A stretch of DNA of 64,000 bases, from the NCBI RefSeq assembly GCF_000373565.1, contig NZ_KB891798.1, forward strand, positions 310,206 to 374,205, in the 5' to 3' direction. The stretch is from Streptomyces sp. HmicA12. Lineage in GTDB: Bacteria; Actinomycetota; Actinomycetes; Streptomycetales; Streptomycetaceae. A program made the position numbers and the translations under genes. This document shows positions 33,079 through 40,943 of this stretch, in pieces; position 1 is the stretch's first letter, and each line of letters starts with the position of its first letter. Below the pieces are notes generated by a model that was given only the letters and a program-made list of their open reading frames with translations, made no database searches and had not been told where the DNA came from.

Positions 33079-33947
33079 TTGACCGACCCCGCCGTCAGGC
33101 CGGCCTTCCAGAACCGCTGGAGGAGGATGAACGCGAGGACGAGGGGGAGCACCGCGAGGAGCGAGCCCATGATCACCACCGGGTAGTACTCGGGAGAGAC
33201 GGTCGCCTGGCTGTTCCACTGGAACAGACCCAGGCTCACTGGGTAGAGCTTCTGGTTGGACAGCATCACCATCGGCAGGAAGAAGTTGTTCCAGATCGTG
33301 GTGAGCTGGAAGAGGAAGACCGTGATCAGGCCAGGGGTGAGCATCCGCAGCGACACGCGCGCGTACGTCGTCAGCTCCCCGGCGCCGTCGACGCGGGCCG
33401 CCTCCAGGACCTCGTTCGGCACATATCCCTGGGCGAAGATGCGCCCCAGATACACGCCGAACGGGTTGAACAGGACCGGGATGAACACCGACCAGAAGGT
33501 GTTCACGACGCCGGTCTCCGACGCGATCAGGTACAGCGGCAGCGCGAGCACCGTCTGCGGCACCATCACCGCGGCGAGGACGAGCCCGAAGAGCTTCTCC
33601 TTGTGCCGGAAGTGGTACTTGTCGAAGGCGTACCCGCAGGCCACGCTGATCATCGAGCCGATCGCCGCGCCGAGGACCGCGTACAGCAGACTGTTGCCGT
33701 ACCAGCGGCTGTAGAGGCCGCCGTCCATCGCGAACAGGTCCTTGAGGTTCTGGACCAGGGAGAAGTCGCTGAAGGACAGGATGTTGCTCTGGAAGAGCGC
33801 GTCACGGGACTTCGTCGAGGCGAGGACCAGCCACAGCGCCGGCAGCATCGTGTAGAGCACGGAGATCGCGACCACGGCGTTGACGGTCGTGCGGCCCAGG
33901 AGCCTGGGGCGCAGCAGCGTCGACTTGCTCAGCTCGGCAGTGGTCAT
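33075..33947 (-). CDS. Carbohydrate ABC transporter permease (MalG type)
   Basis: 290 residues with six transmembrane segments. The EAA loop is EVLEAARVDGAGELTTYARVSLRMLTPG, which docks the ATPase. The C-terminus QRFWKAGLTAGSVK is the classic MalG-like end (GL..G..K). It overlaps the upstream permease gene by 4 bases and the downstream dehydrogenase by 4 bases. The operon has no ATPase gene, so a shared MsiK-type ATPase encoded elsewhere probably energises it, as is usual for Streptomyces sugar importers. Confidence 0.93.
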   Translation of the reverse strand: MTTAELSKSTLLRPRLLGRTTVNAVVAISVLYTMLPALWLVLASTKSRDALFQSNILSFSDFSLVQNLKDLFAMDGGLYSRWYGNSLLYAVLGAAIGSMISVACGYAFDKYHFRHKEKLFGLVLAAVMVPQTVLALPLYLIASETGVVNTFWSVFIPVLFNPFGVYLGRIFAQGYVPNEVLEAARVDGAGELTTYARVSLRMLTPGLITVFLFQLTTIWNNFFLPMVMLSNQKLYPVSLGLFQWNSQATVSPEYYPVVIMGSLLAVLPLVLAFILLQRFWKAGLTAGSVK

Positions 33948-34927
33948 CGGGCGTTCTCCTCGGCGGAGTCGACACGGTTGGTCCAGCGGGTGACGCCGTA
34001 GGAGACGCCGATGGTGAGGATCAGGAGGATCACCGAGGCGGCGGCCGCCAGCGAGTAGTTGTTGCGGCTGAACGCGGCGTCGTAGATGTACATGCTCGGC
34101 GAGAACCGGGCACCGACCATCGCCGACGACTGGTGCAGCAGCGCCGGTTCGGTGAACAGCTGCAGCGCCCAGATCAGGGTGAACATCGCGACCATCACGA
34201 TCGAGGAGCGCACCAGCGGCGCCTTCACCTGAAGCGCGGTGCGCACCGGCCCCGCGCCGTCGACGACCGACGCCTCCAGGACCTCACGGGGGACCGCCTG
34301 CAGGGCCGCGTAGAAGACGACCATGTTGTAGCCGATGTTCGACCACAGCGCGATGTTCACGATCGACGGGATCGTGGTGTGCAGGCCCAGGAAGTCGACG
34401 GTGATGTCGGCCTTCGCGAACAGGTCGATGATCGGGCTGAGTCCCGGCGTGTACAGGTACAGCCAGATCAGCGCGCCGATGATGCCGGGCACCGCGTGCG
34501 GCAGGAACAGTCCCAGCTGGGCCCAGGAGCGCAGCTTGACGACACCCGAGTCGAGCAGCAGCGCGAGCACCAGCGAGCCGATCACCATCAGCGGGATGTA
34601 GATCAGGCAGTAGAGGCCGACCGTGCCGAGCCCGGAGAGGAACGAGGGGTCGGTGAGCACGGCGGCGTAACTGCGCAGGCCCACGAAGACCGTGCGCTCC
34701 GGGCCGAAGCCGAGGCCCGGCTGGTCGTCGCTGAAGAAGCTCAGCCACACCGCGGTGCCGACCGGGATCAGGAAGACGAGGACGAGGAGGAGGAAGAACG
34801 GGGCCATCAGGACGCCCGCGGCGCCGCCGCGGCGGCGGCCCGCCGCACGCCGGGACGTGCGTCCGGAGGTCTCCTGGTCGCGTACGGTCGCGGTGGCCGT
34901 CGCGGGGGAATGGGTGGTCGCGGTCAT
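33944..34927 (-). CDS. Carbohydrate ABC transporter permease (MalF type)
   Basis: 327 residues. A disordered Thr/Arg-rich N-terminus (about 1-35) precedes six transmembrane segments. The EAA loop reads EVLEASVVDGAGPVRTALQVKAPLVR. A start three codons upstream (GTG 34936) is also possible; the ATG is preferred as the common convention and both have only a weak AAAGGCAGG ribosome site. It is the first of the permease pair and follows the binding-protein gene. Confidence 0.92.
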   Translation of the reverse strand: MTATTHSPATATATVRDQETSGRTSRRAAGRRRGGAAGVLMAPFFLLLVLVFLIPVGTAVWLSFFSDDQPGLGFGPERTVFVGLRSYAAVLTDPSFLSGLGTVGLYCLIYIPLMVIGSLVLALLLDSGVVKLRSWAQLGLFLPHAVPGIIGALIWLYLYTPGLSPIIDLFAKADITVDFLGLHTTIPSIVNIALWSNIGYNMVVFYAALQAVPREVLEASVVDGAGPVRTALQVKAPLVRSSIVMVAMFTLIWALQLFTEPALLHQSSAMVGARFSPSMYIYDAAFSRNNYSLAAAASVILLILTIGVSYGVTRWTNRVDSAEENAR

Positions 34928-34958
34928 GGGAGTCACCTGCCTTTCGGGGTGCGGGCGG

Positions 34959-36311
34959 TCACGTGGTGTGCTGGGTGGTGTCGAGGCCGAGCGCCTTCAG
35001 GTCGGGCATCGTGCCGTCCTGGGTGGCGCGCATCGAGGACTCGAGCGTGCCGGAGCCGGCCGCGGCGCGGGTGAAGGCGTCCTGCATGACCTGGCCGGTC
35101 GCGGTCATCCGCGGGCCCCACACCCAGCCGTCCCGGATCTTGTGGGCCTCCTGCTCGAACAGCGGGTAGATGTCCTGGCCGCCGTAGTAGTCACGGTCGA
35201 AGGCGGCCCGGCCGACCTCGATCAGCTCGGAGACCGCCGGGTACTGGCTGCTGGCGCCGCTGGAGAGACGGGCCTTGAGCGCGTCGGGGCTGGAGACCTG
35301 CCACTCGATGAACTCCATGGCGGCCTCGGGGTTCCTGCTGTCCTTCGTCACGGCGAACGTCGAGCCGCCGTTGGTGCCGAGGGAGGGCCGGTCCGGGTCC
35401 CACTGCGGCTGCGGGGCGATGCGCCACAGGCCCTTCTGCTCGGGACGGGCGTTCATCTGTGCGCCCGCGTCCCAGGCGCCGCTGTGCCGGGTCAGCACCA
35501 GGCCGTTGCCGATCTGGGCGTCGTTGGCGCGGCTGTTGGGGTTGTTGGCGTAGACGAGGTCCTCGTCGAGGAGGCGCTGCCAGTACTGGGACACGCGCCG
35601 AGTGGGTGCGTCGGCCAGCGAGACGTTCCAGGCGCCCTTCGACGTGTCGAACCACTGCGCGCCGGCCTGCCAGCAGAGCCCGGAGTAGAGGCCGATGTCG
35701 AGGGCGAAGATGCACACCTTGCGGTTTCCGCCGGTGCGGCGCACGGCACGGGCCAGGTCCGCGTACGCGTCCCAGGTGGTGGGCACCTCGAAGCCGTACT
35801 TGTCGAACAGGTCCTTGCGGTAGTGCAGCACCATCGGTTCGACGTCGAGCGGCACGCTGTAGGTGCGCCCCTCGAAGGTGGTCAGGCCGAGCGCCTGCGG
35901 CAGGAGCTTCTTGCGCAGGTCGTCGCTGATCATCGAGGTGATGTCACGGGTGACGCCGTCGATCGCGAAGCCGGGCACCTGGGGGTACTCGATGGTGGCG
36001 ACGTCGGGGGCGTTTCCCGCCCGCGCGGCGTTGCTCAGCTTGAGATAGCCGCCGGCATTGCCGGAGGGTATCTGCTCGAAGTTGACCTGGATGTGGTCGT
36101 GGGTCTTGTTGAACTCGTCCACCACCTCCTGGCTGCCGCGCAACGCGGACCAGAACGTGATGGTGGTCGTGCCTCTGCTGCCTTTGCTGCTGGTCCTGCT
36201 GCTGCTCTGCGATGACGCGCTGTCGGATCCGCTGCAGGCGCTCAGTGCGCCCGTCAGCGGCAGCGCGGTGATCGCGGCGAGCATGGATCGACGGCTCTGT
36301 CGACCAGGCAT
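34959..36311 (-). CDS. Sugar-binding lipoprotein (ABC extracellular solute-binding protein)
   Basis: 450 residues. The signal peptide has a twin-Arg-like start (GRQSRRSMLAAITALPLTG) and a lipobox LSAC, so Cys about 26 becomes the lipidated N-terminus; a Ser-rich linker follows. Domain features of family 1 solute-binding proteins: ITFWSALRGSQEVVDEFNKTH, GRTYSVPLDVEPMVLHYRKDLFDKYG, WDAYADLARAVRRTGG, NGGSTFAVTKDSRNPEAAMEFIEW. GGGAGGCGCCC precedes the ATG. It is the first structural gene of the operon, directly downstream of the regulator; a likely operator lies 88 bases upstream. Confidence 0.93.
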   Translation of the reverse strand: MPGRQSRRSMLAAITALPLTGALSACSGSDSASSQSSSRTSSKGSRGTTTITFWSALRGSQEVVDEFNKTHDHIQVNFEQIPSGNAGGYLKLSNAARAGNAPDVATIEYPQVPGFAIDGVTRDITSMISDDLRKKLLPQALGLTTFEGRTYSVPLDVEPMVLHYRKDLFDKYGFEVPTTWDAYADLARAVRRTGGNRKVCIFALDIGLYSGLCWQAGAQWFDTSKGAWNVSLADAPTRRVSQYWQRLLDEDLVYANNPNSRANDAQIGNGLVLTRHSGAWDAGAQMNARPEQKGLWRIAPQPQWDPDRPSLGTNGGSTFAVTKDSRNPEAAMEFIEWQVSSPDALKARLSSGASSQYPAVSELIEVGRAAFDRDYYGGQDIYPLFEQEAHKIRDGWVWGPRMTATGQVMQDAFTRAAAGSGTLESSMRATQDGTMPDLKALGLDTTQHTT

Positions 36312-36398
36312 GGGCGCCTCCCGCGGCTCCTGCGTGTTCGAGTCACGGGAATACTGATCGGCTGAGCGGTCGCGGTCAATAGATCGATCAGAAGAAAA

Positions 36399-36411
36399 TG
36401 AAACGGTCAAA
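36399..36411 (-). promoter_or_regulatory. Candidate operator for the sugar operon
   Basis: On the minus strand TTTGACCGTTTCA. It matches TTTGAGCGCTTCA upstream of the regulator at 11 of 13 positions. It lies between the regulator stop and the binding-protein ATG, where the operon promoter should be. Confidence 0.5.
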
Positions 36412-36414
36412 CGC

Positions 36415-37551
36415 TCACTGCGGAATGTGAGTTGAGGCCGGGGTCGACGGGGCGGGCGATGCCTGCTGGGTGGAGCCGCGCACGTTCAGCGCCGGCAGCA
36501 GTTCCAGGCGCCGCGCCGGTCCCGACGTGTCCCCCCGCTCCAGGCGCCGCAACAGCAGTTCGGCCGCCGCCCGGCCGATCTCCGCCTTGGGCGGCGAGAC
36601 GGCTGTCAGGGGCGTGGTGCCGAGTCCGGCCACCACGTCGTCGTACGCGACCGCCGAACAGTCCTCCGGGACGCGCACCCCGTTGTCACGCAGACTCTGT
36701 ACGAGCATCAGCGCGTCCACGTCACCGTGCAGGATCGCCGCGGTCGCCCCCAACTCGGCCAGCAGCGAGGGGAGTTCGACGGGCTGCTCGGCGTGCTCGG
36801 TGGCGGGGTCGGCAGCCGCCCCGGGCGAGCTGAGGGCGACCGCCCAGGCGTCGATGTCCGGATGGGCGGCGGCGACCTCGGCGAACGCGGAACGCAGCGC
36901 GCGGGCCGTCGGGCTGTCGTCGCGCGCGGCGAGCACGATGCGCCGGTGACCGAGGCCCGTGAGGTGGTCGAGGGCGAGATGGATGCCGTACCAGTGGTCC
37001 GTGCACACCGTGTCCATGGCGTGCAGCGCGCTGCCGCGCCGGGGCCTGCGCTCCATCACGACGGCCGGCACGTCCAGGCGCGCCAGCCACGCGTAGTCGG
37101 CCTCCTCCGTGGCGCGGCTGCGCCAGCGCGGGGCGATCAGCAGCCCGCGCGCACCGTCCGCCAACGCCCGCTCCACGATGGGCTGTTCGGCCCCGGAGAC
37201 GGGCGGCGCGATGTGCAGGCCGATCCGGATCCCGGCCTCCTCGAACGTGGTCCTTGCGCCGTGCAGCATCTCGTACAGGTACGCGTGCCGCTCGGGCACG
37301 ACCACCGCGACCGGGCCGCCGTCCGGCATCGGCTCCGGCGGCGCCGCGGCCTGTCGCTGCTCGGGCAGGACGGGGCGCGCGACGCCGTGGCCGCGGCGCA
37401 GCTTGCCCTCGCGGGCCAGCTCCTCCACGTCGCGGCGGAGCGTCACCACCGACACCGCGAGCTCGGTGGCGAGATCGCTGACCCGGGTCGCGCCGCGCGA
37501 CTGCACCACGGCGAGGATCCGCTGCCGCCTGAGATCGACCGGTTCGCGCAT
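36415..37551 (-). CDS. DeoR-type HTH / LacI-type sensor regulator of the sugar operon
   Basis: 378 residues, a hybrid. The N-terminal winged HTH is DeoR-like (LRRQRILAVVQSRGATRVSDL, then AVSVVTLRRDVEELAREGKLRRGHG, about 8-58). The remainder is a LacI-family periplasmic-binding-like sensor: VAVVVPERHAYLYEMLHGARTTFEEAG, DHWYGIHLALDHLTGLGHRRIVLAA and VPEDCSAVAYDDVVAGLGTTPLTAVSPP. This combination recurs in actinomycete sugar operons. Located just upstream of the binding-protein gene with shared candidate operators, it is probably the local repressor relieved by the imported sugar. Confidence 0.9.
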   Translation of the reverse strand: MREPVDLRRQRILAVVQSRGATRVSDLATELAVSVVTLRRDVEELAREGKLRRGHGVARPVLPEQRQAAAPPEPMPDGGPVAVVVPERHAYLYEMLHGARTTFEEAGIRIGLHIAPPVSGAEQPIVERALADGARGLLIAPRWRSRATEEADYAWLARLDVPAVVMERRPRRGSALHAMDTVCTDHWYGIHLALDHLTGLGHRRIVLAARDDSPTARALRSAFAEVAAAHPDIDAWAVALSSPGAAADPATEHAEQPVELPSLLAELGATAAILHGDVDALMLVQSLRDNGVRVPEDCSAVAYDDVVAGLGTTPLTAVSPPKAEIGRAAAELLLRRLERGDTSGPARRLELLPALNVRGSTQQASPAPSTPASTHIPQ

Positions 37552-37581
37552 GCTGATGGCCCCCTCACAACCCGATGTTCG

Positions 37582-37594
37582 TTTGAGCGCTTCA
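37582..37594 (+). promoter_or_regulatory. Candidate operator upstream of the regulator gene
   Basis: TTTGAGCGCTTCA, with a GCGC centre and partly palindromic flanks, lies 31 bases before the regulator ATG. A second similar stretch, GAACGTTTCGCGC, follows at about 37598. Similarity to 36399-36411 suggests autoregulation. Confidence 0.45.
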
Positions 37595-37645
37595 CTGAAC
37601 GTTTCGCGCTTGGGCCGCAGCATAACCAGGGGGTAGCGGCCGGGG

Positions 37646-38434
37646 TCAGCCTTCGGCGGATTTCGGTTCCGACGGCAGCAGGTCGAGCGCGATGCCGAAG
37701 TGCCGGCCATAGGCGTCGAGCACGGCGGCATCGGTGCCGAGCTCGCGGTCGGTGCGCCGCCCGTCGACGGTCGTCGTGAGCGTATGACCGCTGAGGGTGA
37801 TCCGGCCGTCCTCGGTCAGTCGGGAGCAGACCAGGGACCGGGTGAAGTGCGAGGCGGGCGAGGTGCGGTGGTACCAGGCGCCGGCCTCGAAGTCCCGGAG
37901 CTCGCGCGGGCGCTGGTCGAGCAGGTACTGGGGCTTCCCGTCCTGCACGACCAGCAGGTCGCCGTGCGCGGCGTCCTCGATCCGGAAGACTCCGCCCGGG
38001 TCCCGCTGGTCGCCCCGCTCGTCGTACACGAGGGGGAGGTGGCAGAACGCGCCGAAACCGATGTCCGCGAGCAGGTCCCCGCCGTCGGCCGTGCGCACCC
38101 GCAGCGCCATGTGGTCGTACGGGATGCCGGGACGGCCGTCCTTGCCCACCACGCGTGCCTGCAACAGCGTCACCTCGAAGCCGAGGGAGCCGAGGAGCGC
38201 GGCGAACGCGCCGTTCAGTTCGTAGCAGAAACCGCCGCGGCGGCGGTCGACCACCTTCGCGACCAGCGCGTCCGACTCCAGCACCACGTCCTCGCCCAGA
38301 TGCAGGGCGAGGTTCTCGAACGGCACCGACCGCAGATGCGCCAGGTGCAGCGCGCGCAGCGCCTCGGCGGTCGGGGCTGTGGGGCGCTCGGCCCCGATGC
38401 GGTGGAGATAGGCGTCGATACGGGTCTGATCCAT
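37646..38434 (-). CDS. nat: Arylamine N-acetyltransferase
   Basis: 262 residues. The NAT triad is in canonical places: Cys70 in RRGGFCYELNG, His108 in PYDHMALRV, Asp124 in ADIGFGAF. The N-terminal SVPFENLALHLGE motif is also diagnostic. The enzyme transfers acetyl from acetyl-CoA to aromatic amines and hydrazines; homologues in biosynthetic clusters form amides. It ends at LLPSEPKSAEG. It shares a strand with the P450 gene 30 bases upstream and may be co-transcribed. The ATG has no clear ribosome site; a TTG eight codons upstream is an alternative. Confidence 0.93.
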   Translation of the reverse strand: MDQTRIDAYLHRIGAERPTAPTAEALRALHLAHLRSVPFENLALHLGEDVVLESDALVAKVVDRRRGGFCYELNGAFAALLGSLGFEVTLLQARVVGKDGRPGIPYDHMALRVRTADGGDLLADIGFGAFCHLPLVYDERGDQRDPGGVFRIEDAAHGDLLVVQDGKPQYLLDQRPRELRDFEAGAWYHRTSPASHFTRSLVCSRLTEDGRITLSGHTLTTTVDGRRTDRELGTDAAVLDAYGRHFGIALDLLPSEPKSAEG

Positions 38435-38464
38435 GGAGCAAGTGTCACCGATCAGCAAGAGCGG

Positions 38465-39736
38465 TCACTGATCACGTGTGCTCGGGCCGGGCCTGACCGG
38501 CAACCGGCGCACGCTGTTGCCGACGAACCCGGAGTGCGCGGGCAGTTCGTCGTCCGGCACCGCGAGGTCGAGAGCGGGGAACCGGGCGAACAGCCGCTCC
38601 AGGGCCACGGTCGCCTCCAGCCGGGCGAGCGGCGCGCCCAGGCAGTAGTGCGCGCCGTGCCCGAGGGAGAGATGGCGGCCCTTCGCCGGACGGGTGACGT
38701 CGAAGCGGGCGGCGTCCGCGCCATGTGCGTCCACGTCCCGTCCGGCCCCCGAATATCCGGCGAGCACCGGCGTGCCGCGGGGGATCACCGTGCCGTCGAC
38801 GGTGAGGTCCCGGGTGGGATAGCGGAACGGGAAGTAGCTCACCGGGCTGTCCCAGCGCAGCGTCTCCTCCACGACGTCCGACCACGTGGCCGCGCCCTCG
38901 CGCACCAGGTCGAGCTGCTCGCGGTGTCCGCACAGCGCACGCACCGCGTTCGTGATCAGGTTCAGCGTCGTCTCGTGCCCGGCCACCACGAACAGGAGCA
39001 GTGTGCCGATCAGCTCCTCGGGGCTCAGCCGGTCACCGTCCTCCGCGCGGGCCGCGAGCAGCGCCGAGGTGAGGTCGTCGCCCGGCTCCCGGGTGCGTGC
39101 CGCGACGATACGCGCGAGGACCGCCACCATCTCCTGGTTGGCCGCGACCGACTCCTCGGGGGTCGTGTCCGTGGCGACGACCTGGCTCGACAGATGGTGC
39201 AGCCGGTCCCTGAACTCGGTGTCCACACCGAACAGTTCACAGATGACGCTCATCGGCAGCGGCAGCGCGAAATGCCGGCGCAGCTCGACGACACCGTCGG
39301 CGGCCGCCGCGTCCGCGACCGCGTCGAGCAGACCGTCGACCAACTCCTCGACGCGGGGCCGCAGCTGCTCCACCCGGCGTGCGGTGAACGCCCGGCTCAC
39401 CAGGGAGCGCAACCGGCGATGGTCGTCCCCGTCCGCCGTCGTCATCCCGGGAACCGTCGCGAACGTGCGCAGCGGCCAGCCCTCAGGTATGCGCCCTTCC
39501 GCCAGCGCCGTGAAGTGCCGGGCGTCCTTGGCGACGTCGGGGTGCGACAGGAACTCCCTGAGGGCGTCGTGACCGAGCACGACCGCGCCCGGCACGTCAC
39601 CCGGCAGCAGCACGGGCGCGACCGCGCCGCGCGCCATCAACCGCGCGTTGAGCGCGTGCGGGCAGCCACCCGCGGGATCGATGCGGTGGGGCAGGGCGGC
39701 GGGACCGTCGGTCGAGGCGTCCATGGCACGGGTCAA
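38465..39736 (-). CDS. Cytochrome P450 (bacterial class I)
   Basis: 423 residues. I-helix AGHETTLNLITNAV, ExxR in VVEETLRWDSP, and the haem-binding loop LSLGHGAHYCLGAPLARLE. The Phe normally seven residues before the haem Cys is Leu here. The start is set at TTG 39736 because AGGAG lies 6 bases upstream; the ATG four codons later would be 18 bases from that site. No ferredoxin or reductase gene is adjacent, so it depends on electron partners elsewhere. Proximity to the acetyltransferase suggests tailoring or xenobiotic metabolism. Confidence 0.92.
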   Translation of the reverse strand: MTRAMDASTDGPAALPHRIDPAGGCPHALNARLMARGAVAPVLLPGDVPGAVVLGHDALREFLSHPDVAKDARHFTALAEGRIPEGWPLRTFATVPGMTTADGDDHRRLRSLVSRAFTARRVEQLRPRVEELVDGLLDAVADAAAADGVVELRRHFALPLPMSVICELFGVDTEFRDRLHHLSSQVVATDTTPEESVAANQEMVAVLARIVAARTREPGDDLTSALLAARAEDGDRLSPEELIGTLLLFVVAGHETTLNLITNAVRALCGHREQLDLVREGAATWSDVVEETLRWDSPVSYFPFRYPTRDLTVDGTVIPRGTPVLAGYSGAGRDVDAHGADAARFDVTRPAKGRHLSLGHGAHYCLGAPLARLEATVALERLFARFPALDLAVPDDELPAHSGFVGNSVRRLPVRPGPSTRDQ

Positions 39737-39830
39737 CGAGGTCTCCTGACGGGTCGGTTGACGCGCCCGGGGGACCGCCCGGCCGAGCCCGGCCCGTCGA
39801 CTCCCCCCGAGCGCGGCGGCACCCGCGATC

Positions 39831-40088
39831 CTACGGCGATTCGGGCTTCGGTCCCAGGTCGTAGATGCGATCCAGGAGCCACTCCTCGTTGCCCGCGAGG
39901 CCCGCCCTGCGCAGCGCTTCGTCCGCCTCCGCGATGGGCACGGCGAGGACGGACGCCGTGGACGGCGGTTCCGTGCCCGACAGCGCGGCGCGCGCCGTGT
40001 GCAACAGCCGCAGGCAGGCCTGCGCCGCCGCCAACTCGTGGTTCTTCGCCTGCTGACCCTGCTTGCCGGTGCTCCTGGTTCCATACAT
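39831..40088 (-). CDS. Small hypothetical protein
   Basis: 85 residues, starting MYGTRSTGKQGQQAKNHELA. Mostly helical (AAAQACLRLLHTARAALSGTE; IAEADEALRRAGLAGNEEWLLDRIYDLG). No membrane segment or catalytic motif. Not a recognised family; the coding bias is good and it fills the gap between the P450 and the divergent MgtC-like gene. Confidence 0.6.
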   Translation of the reverse strand: MYGTRSTGKQGQQAKNHELAAAQACLRLLHTARAALSGTEPPSTASVLAVPIAEADEALRRAGLAGNEEWLLDRIYDLGPKPESP

Positions 40089-40175
40089 GGCTCCACTCTC
40101 GCGCACGGGTCTGACAATCCCCCGCCAATGGGGCGGGACTAGGCTCGTGGGGAACACGTAAGGAGGGACGCACCC

Positions 40176-40919
40176 TTGTCATCGCACGCACTGCCGCTGT
40201 TCGATCCGGCGGCAGGCCAAGGCGCCCGGCAGTTCGCCGAGTTGGGGCTCGCCCTGGTGCTGTCGACGCTGATCGGAGCCGAGCGCGCGGTCCAGCAGAA
40301 GAGCGCGGGACTACGCACACACACGCTCGTCGGGGTGGGCAGCGCCCTGTTCATGGAAGTCTCCCAGCACGGATTCAACTCCCTGCTGGGCGTGGACGGT
40401 GTCGCGCTTGACCCGTCACGCGTCGCGGCGCAGATCGTCTCCGGCATCGGGTTCATCGGCGGCGGGCTCATCTTCGTAAGAAGAGACGCCGTACGCGGTC
40501 TCACCACCGCCGCGACCGTCTGGCTCACCTGCGCCATAGGCATGGCCTGCGGCGGCGGACTGCCCCTGCTCGCGATCGCCGCGACCGCCTGTCACTTCCT
40601 TGTCGTGCGCGGCTATCCCTGGGTCAGCCGCCGGATCCCCGCCCTGGCCACGGAACGGCGCACAGGCCTGCATCTCGCGTACGTGGTCGGCAGCAGTGTG
40701 CTGACCCGTGTCCTGGAGGAGTGCACGAGCCGCGGCTTCCGCGTTCTCGAAGTGCGCACCGACCGCACCGACTGGGACGCGGCGTCGGGGCGGCGCGGCA
40801 CCATCGCCGTAAGGATGGAGATCGAGGGCGCCGCGGAGGTGCCCCAACTCGTCGCCGTGCTGGCCGAGTTGGACGGCGTGCTCGACGTGGCGTCGCTGGA
40901 GTCGGCCTCCGAGGAGTAG
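40176..40919 (+). CDS. MgtC/SapB-family membrane protein
   Basis: 247 residues. Starts at TTG with AAGGAGG 9-10 bases upstream, which decides the start. The N-terminal MgtC domain has about five helices: ARQFAELGLALVLSTLIGAERAVQQKSAGLRTHTLVGVGSALF, QIVSGIGFIGGGLIFVRRDAVRGLTTAATVWLTCAIGMACGGG. The R-G-L-T-T-A-A-T-x-W signature is intact. The C-terminus is an ACT-like soluble domain (about 165-240). MgtC proteins influence Mg2+ and membrane-potential homeostasis, partly by inhibiting F-ATPase in some species; the role here is unknown. Confidence 0.9.
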   Translation: MSSHALPLFDPAAGQGARQFAELGLALVLSTLIGAERAVQQKSAGLRTHTLVGVGSALFMEVSQHGFNSLLGVDGVALDPSRVAAQIVSGIGFIGGGLIFVRRDAVRGLTTAATVWLTCAIGMACGGGLPLLAIAATACHFLVVRGYPWVSRRIPALATERRTGLHLAYVVGSSVLTRVLEECTSRGFRVLEVRTDRTDWDAASGRRGTIAVRMEIEGAAEVPQLVAVLAELDGVLDVASLESASEE

Positions 40920-40943
40920 GGACCGGCGGGCGCCGGTCGGCGC

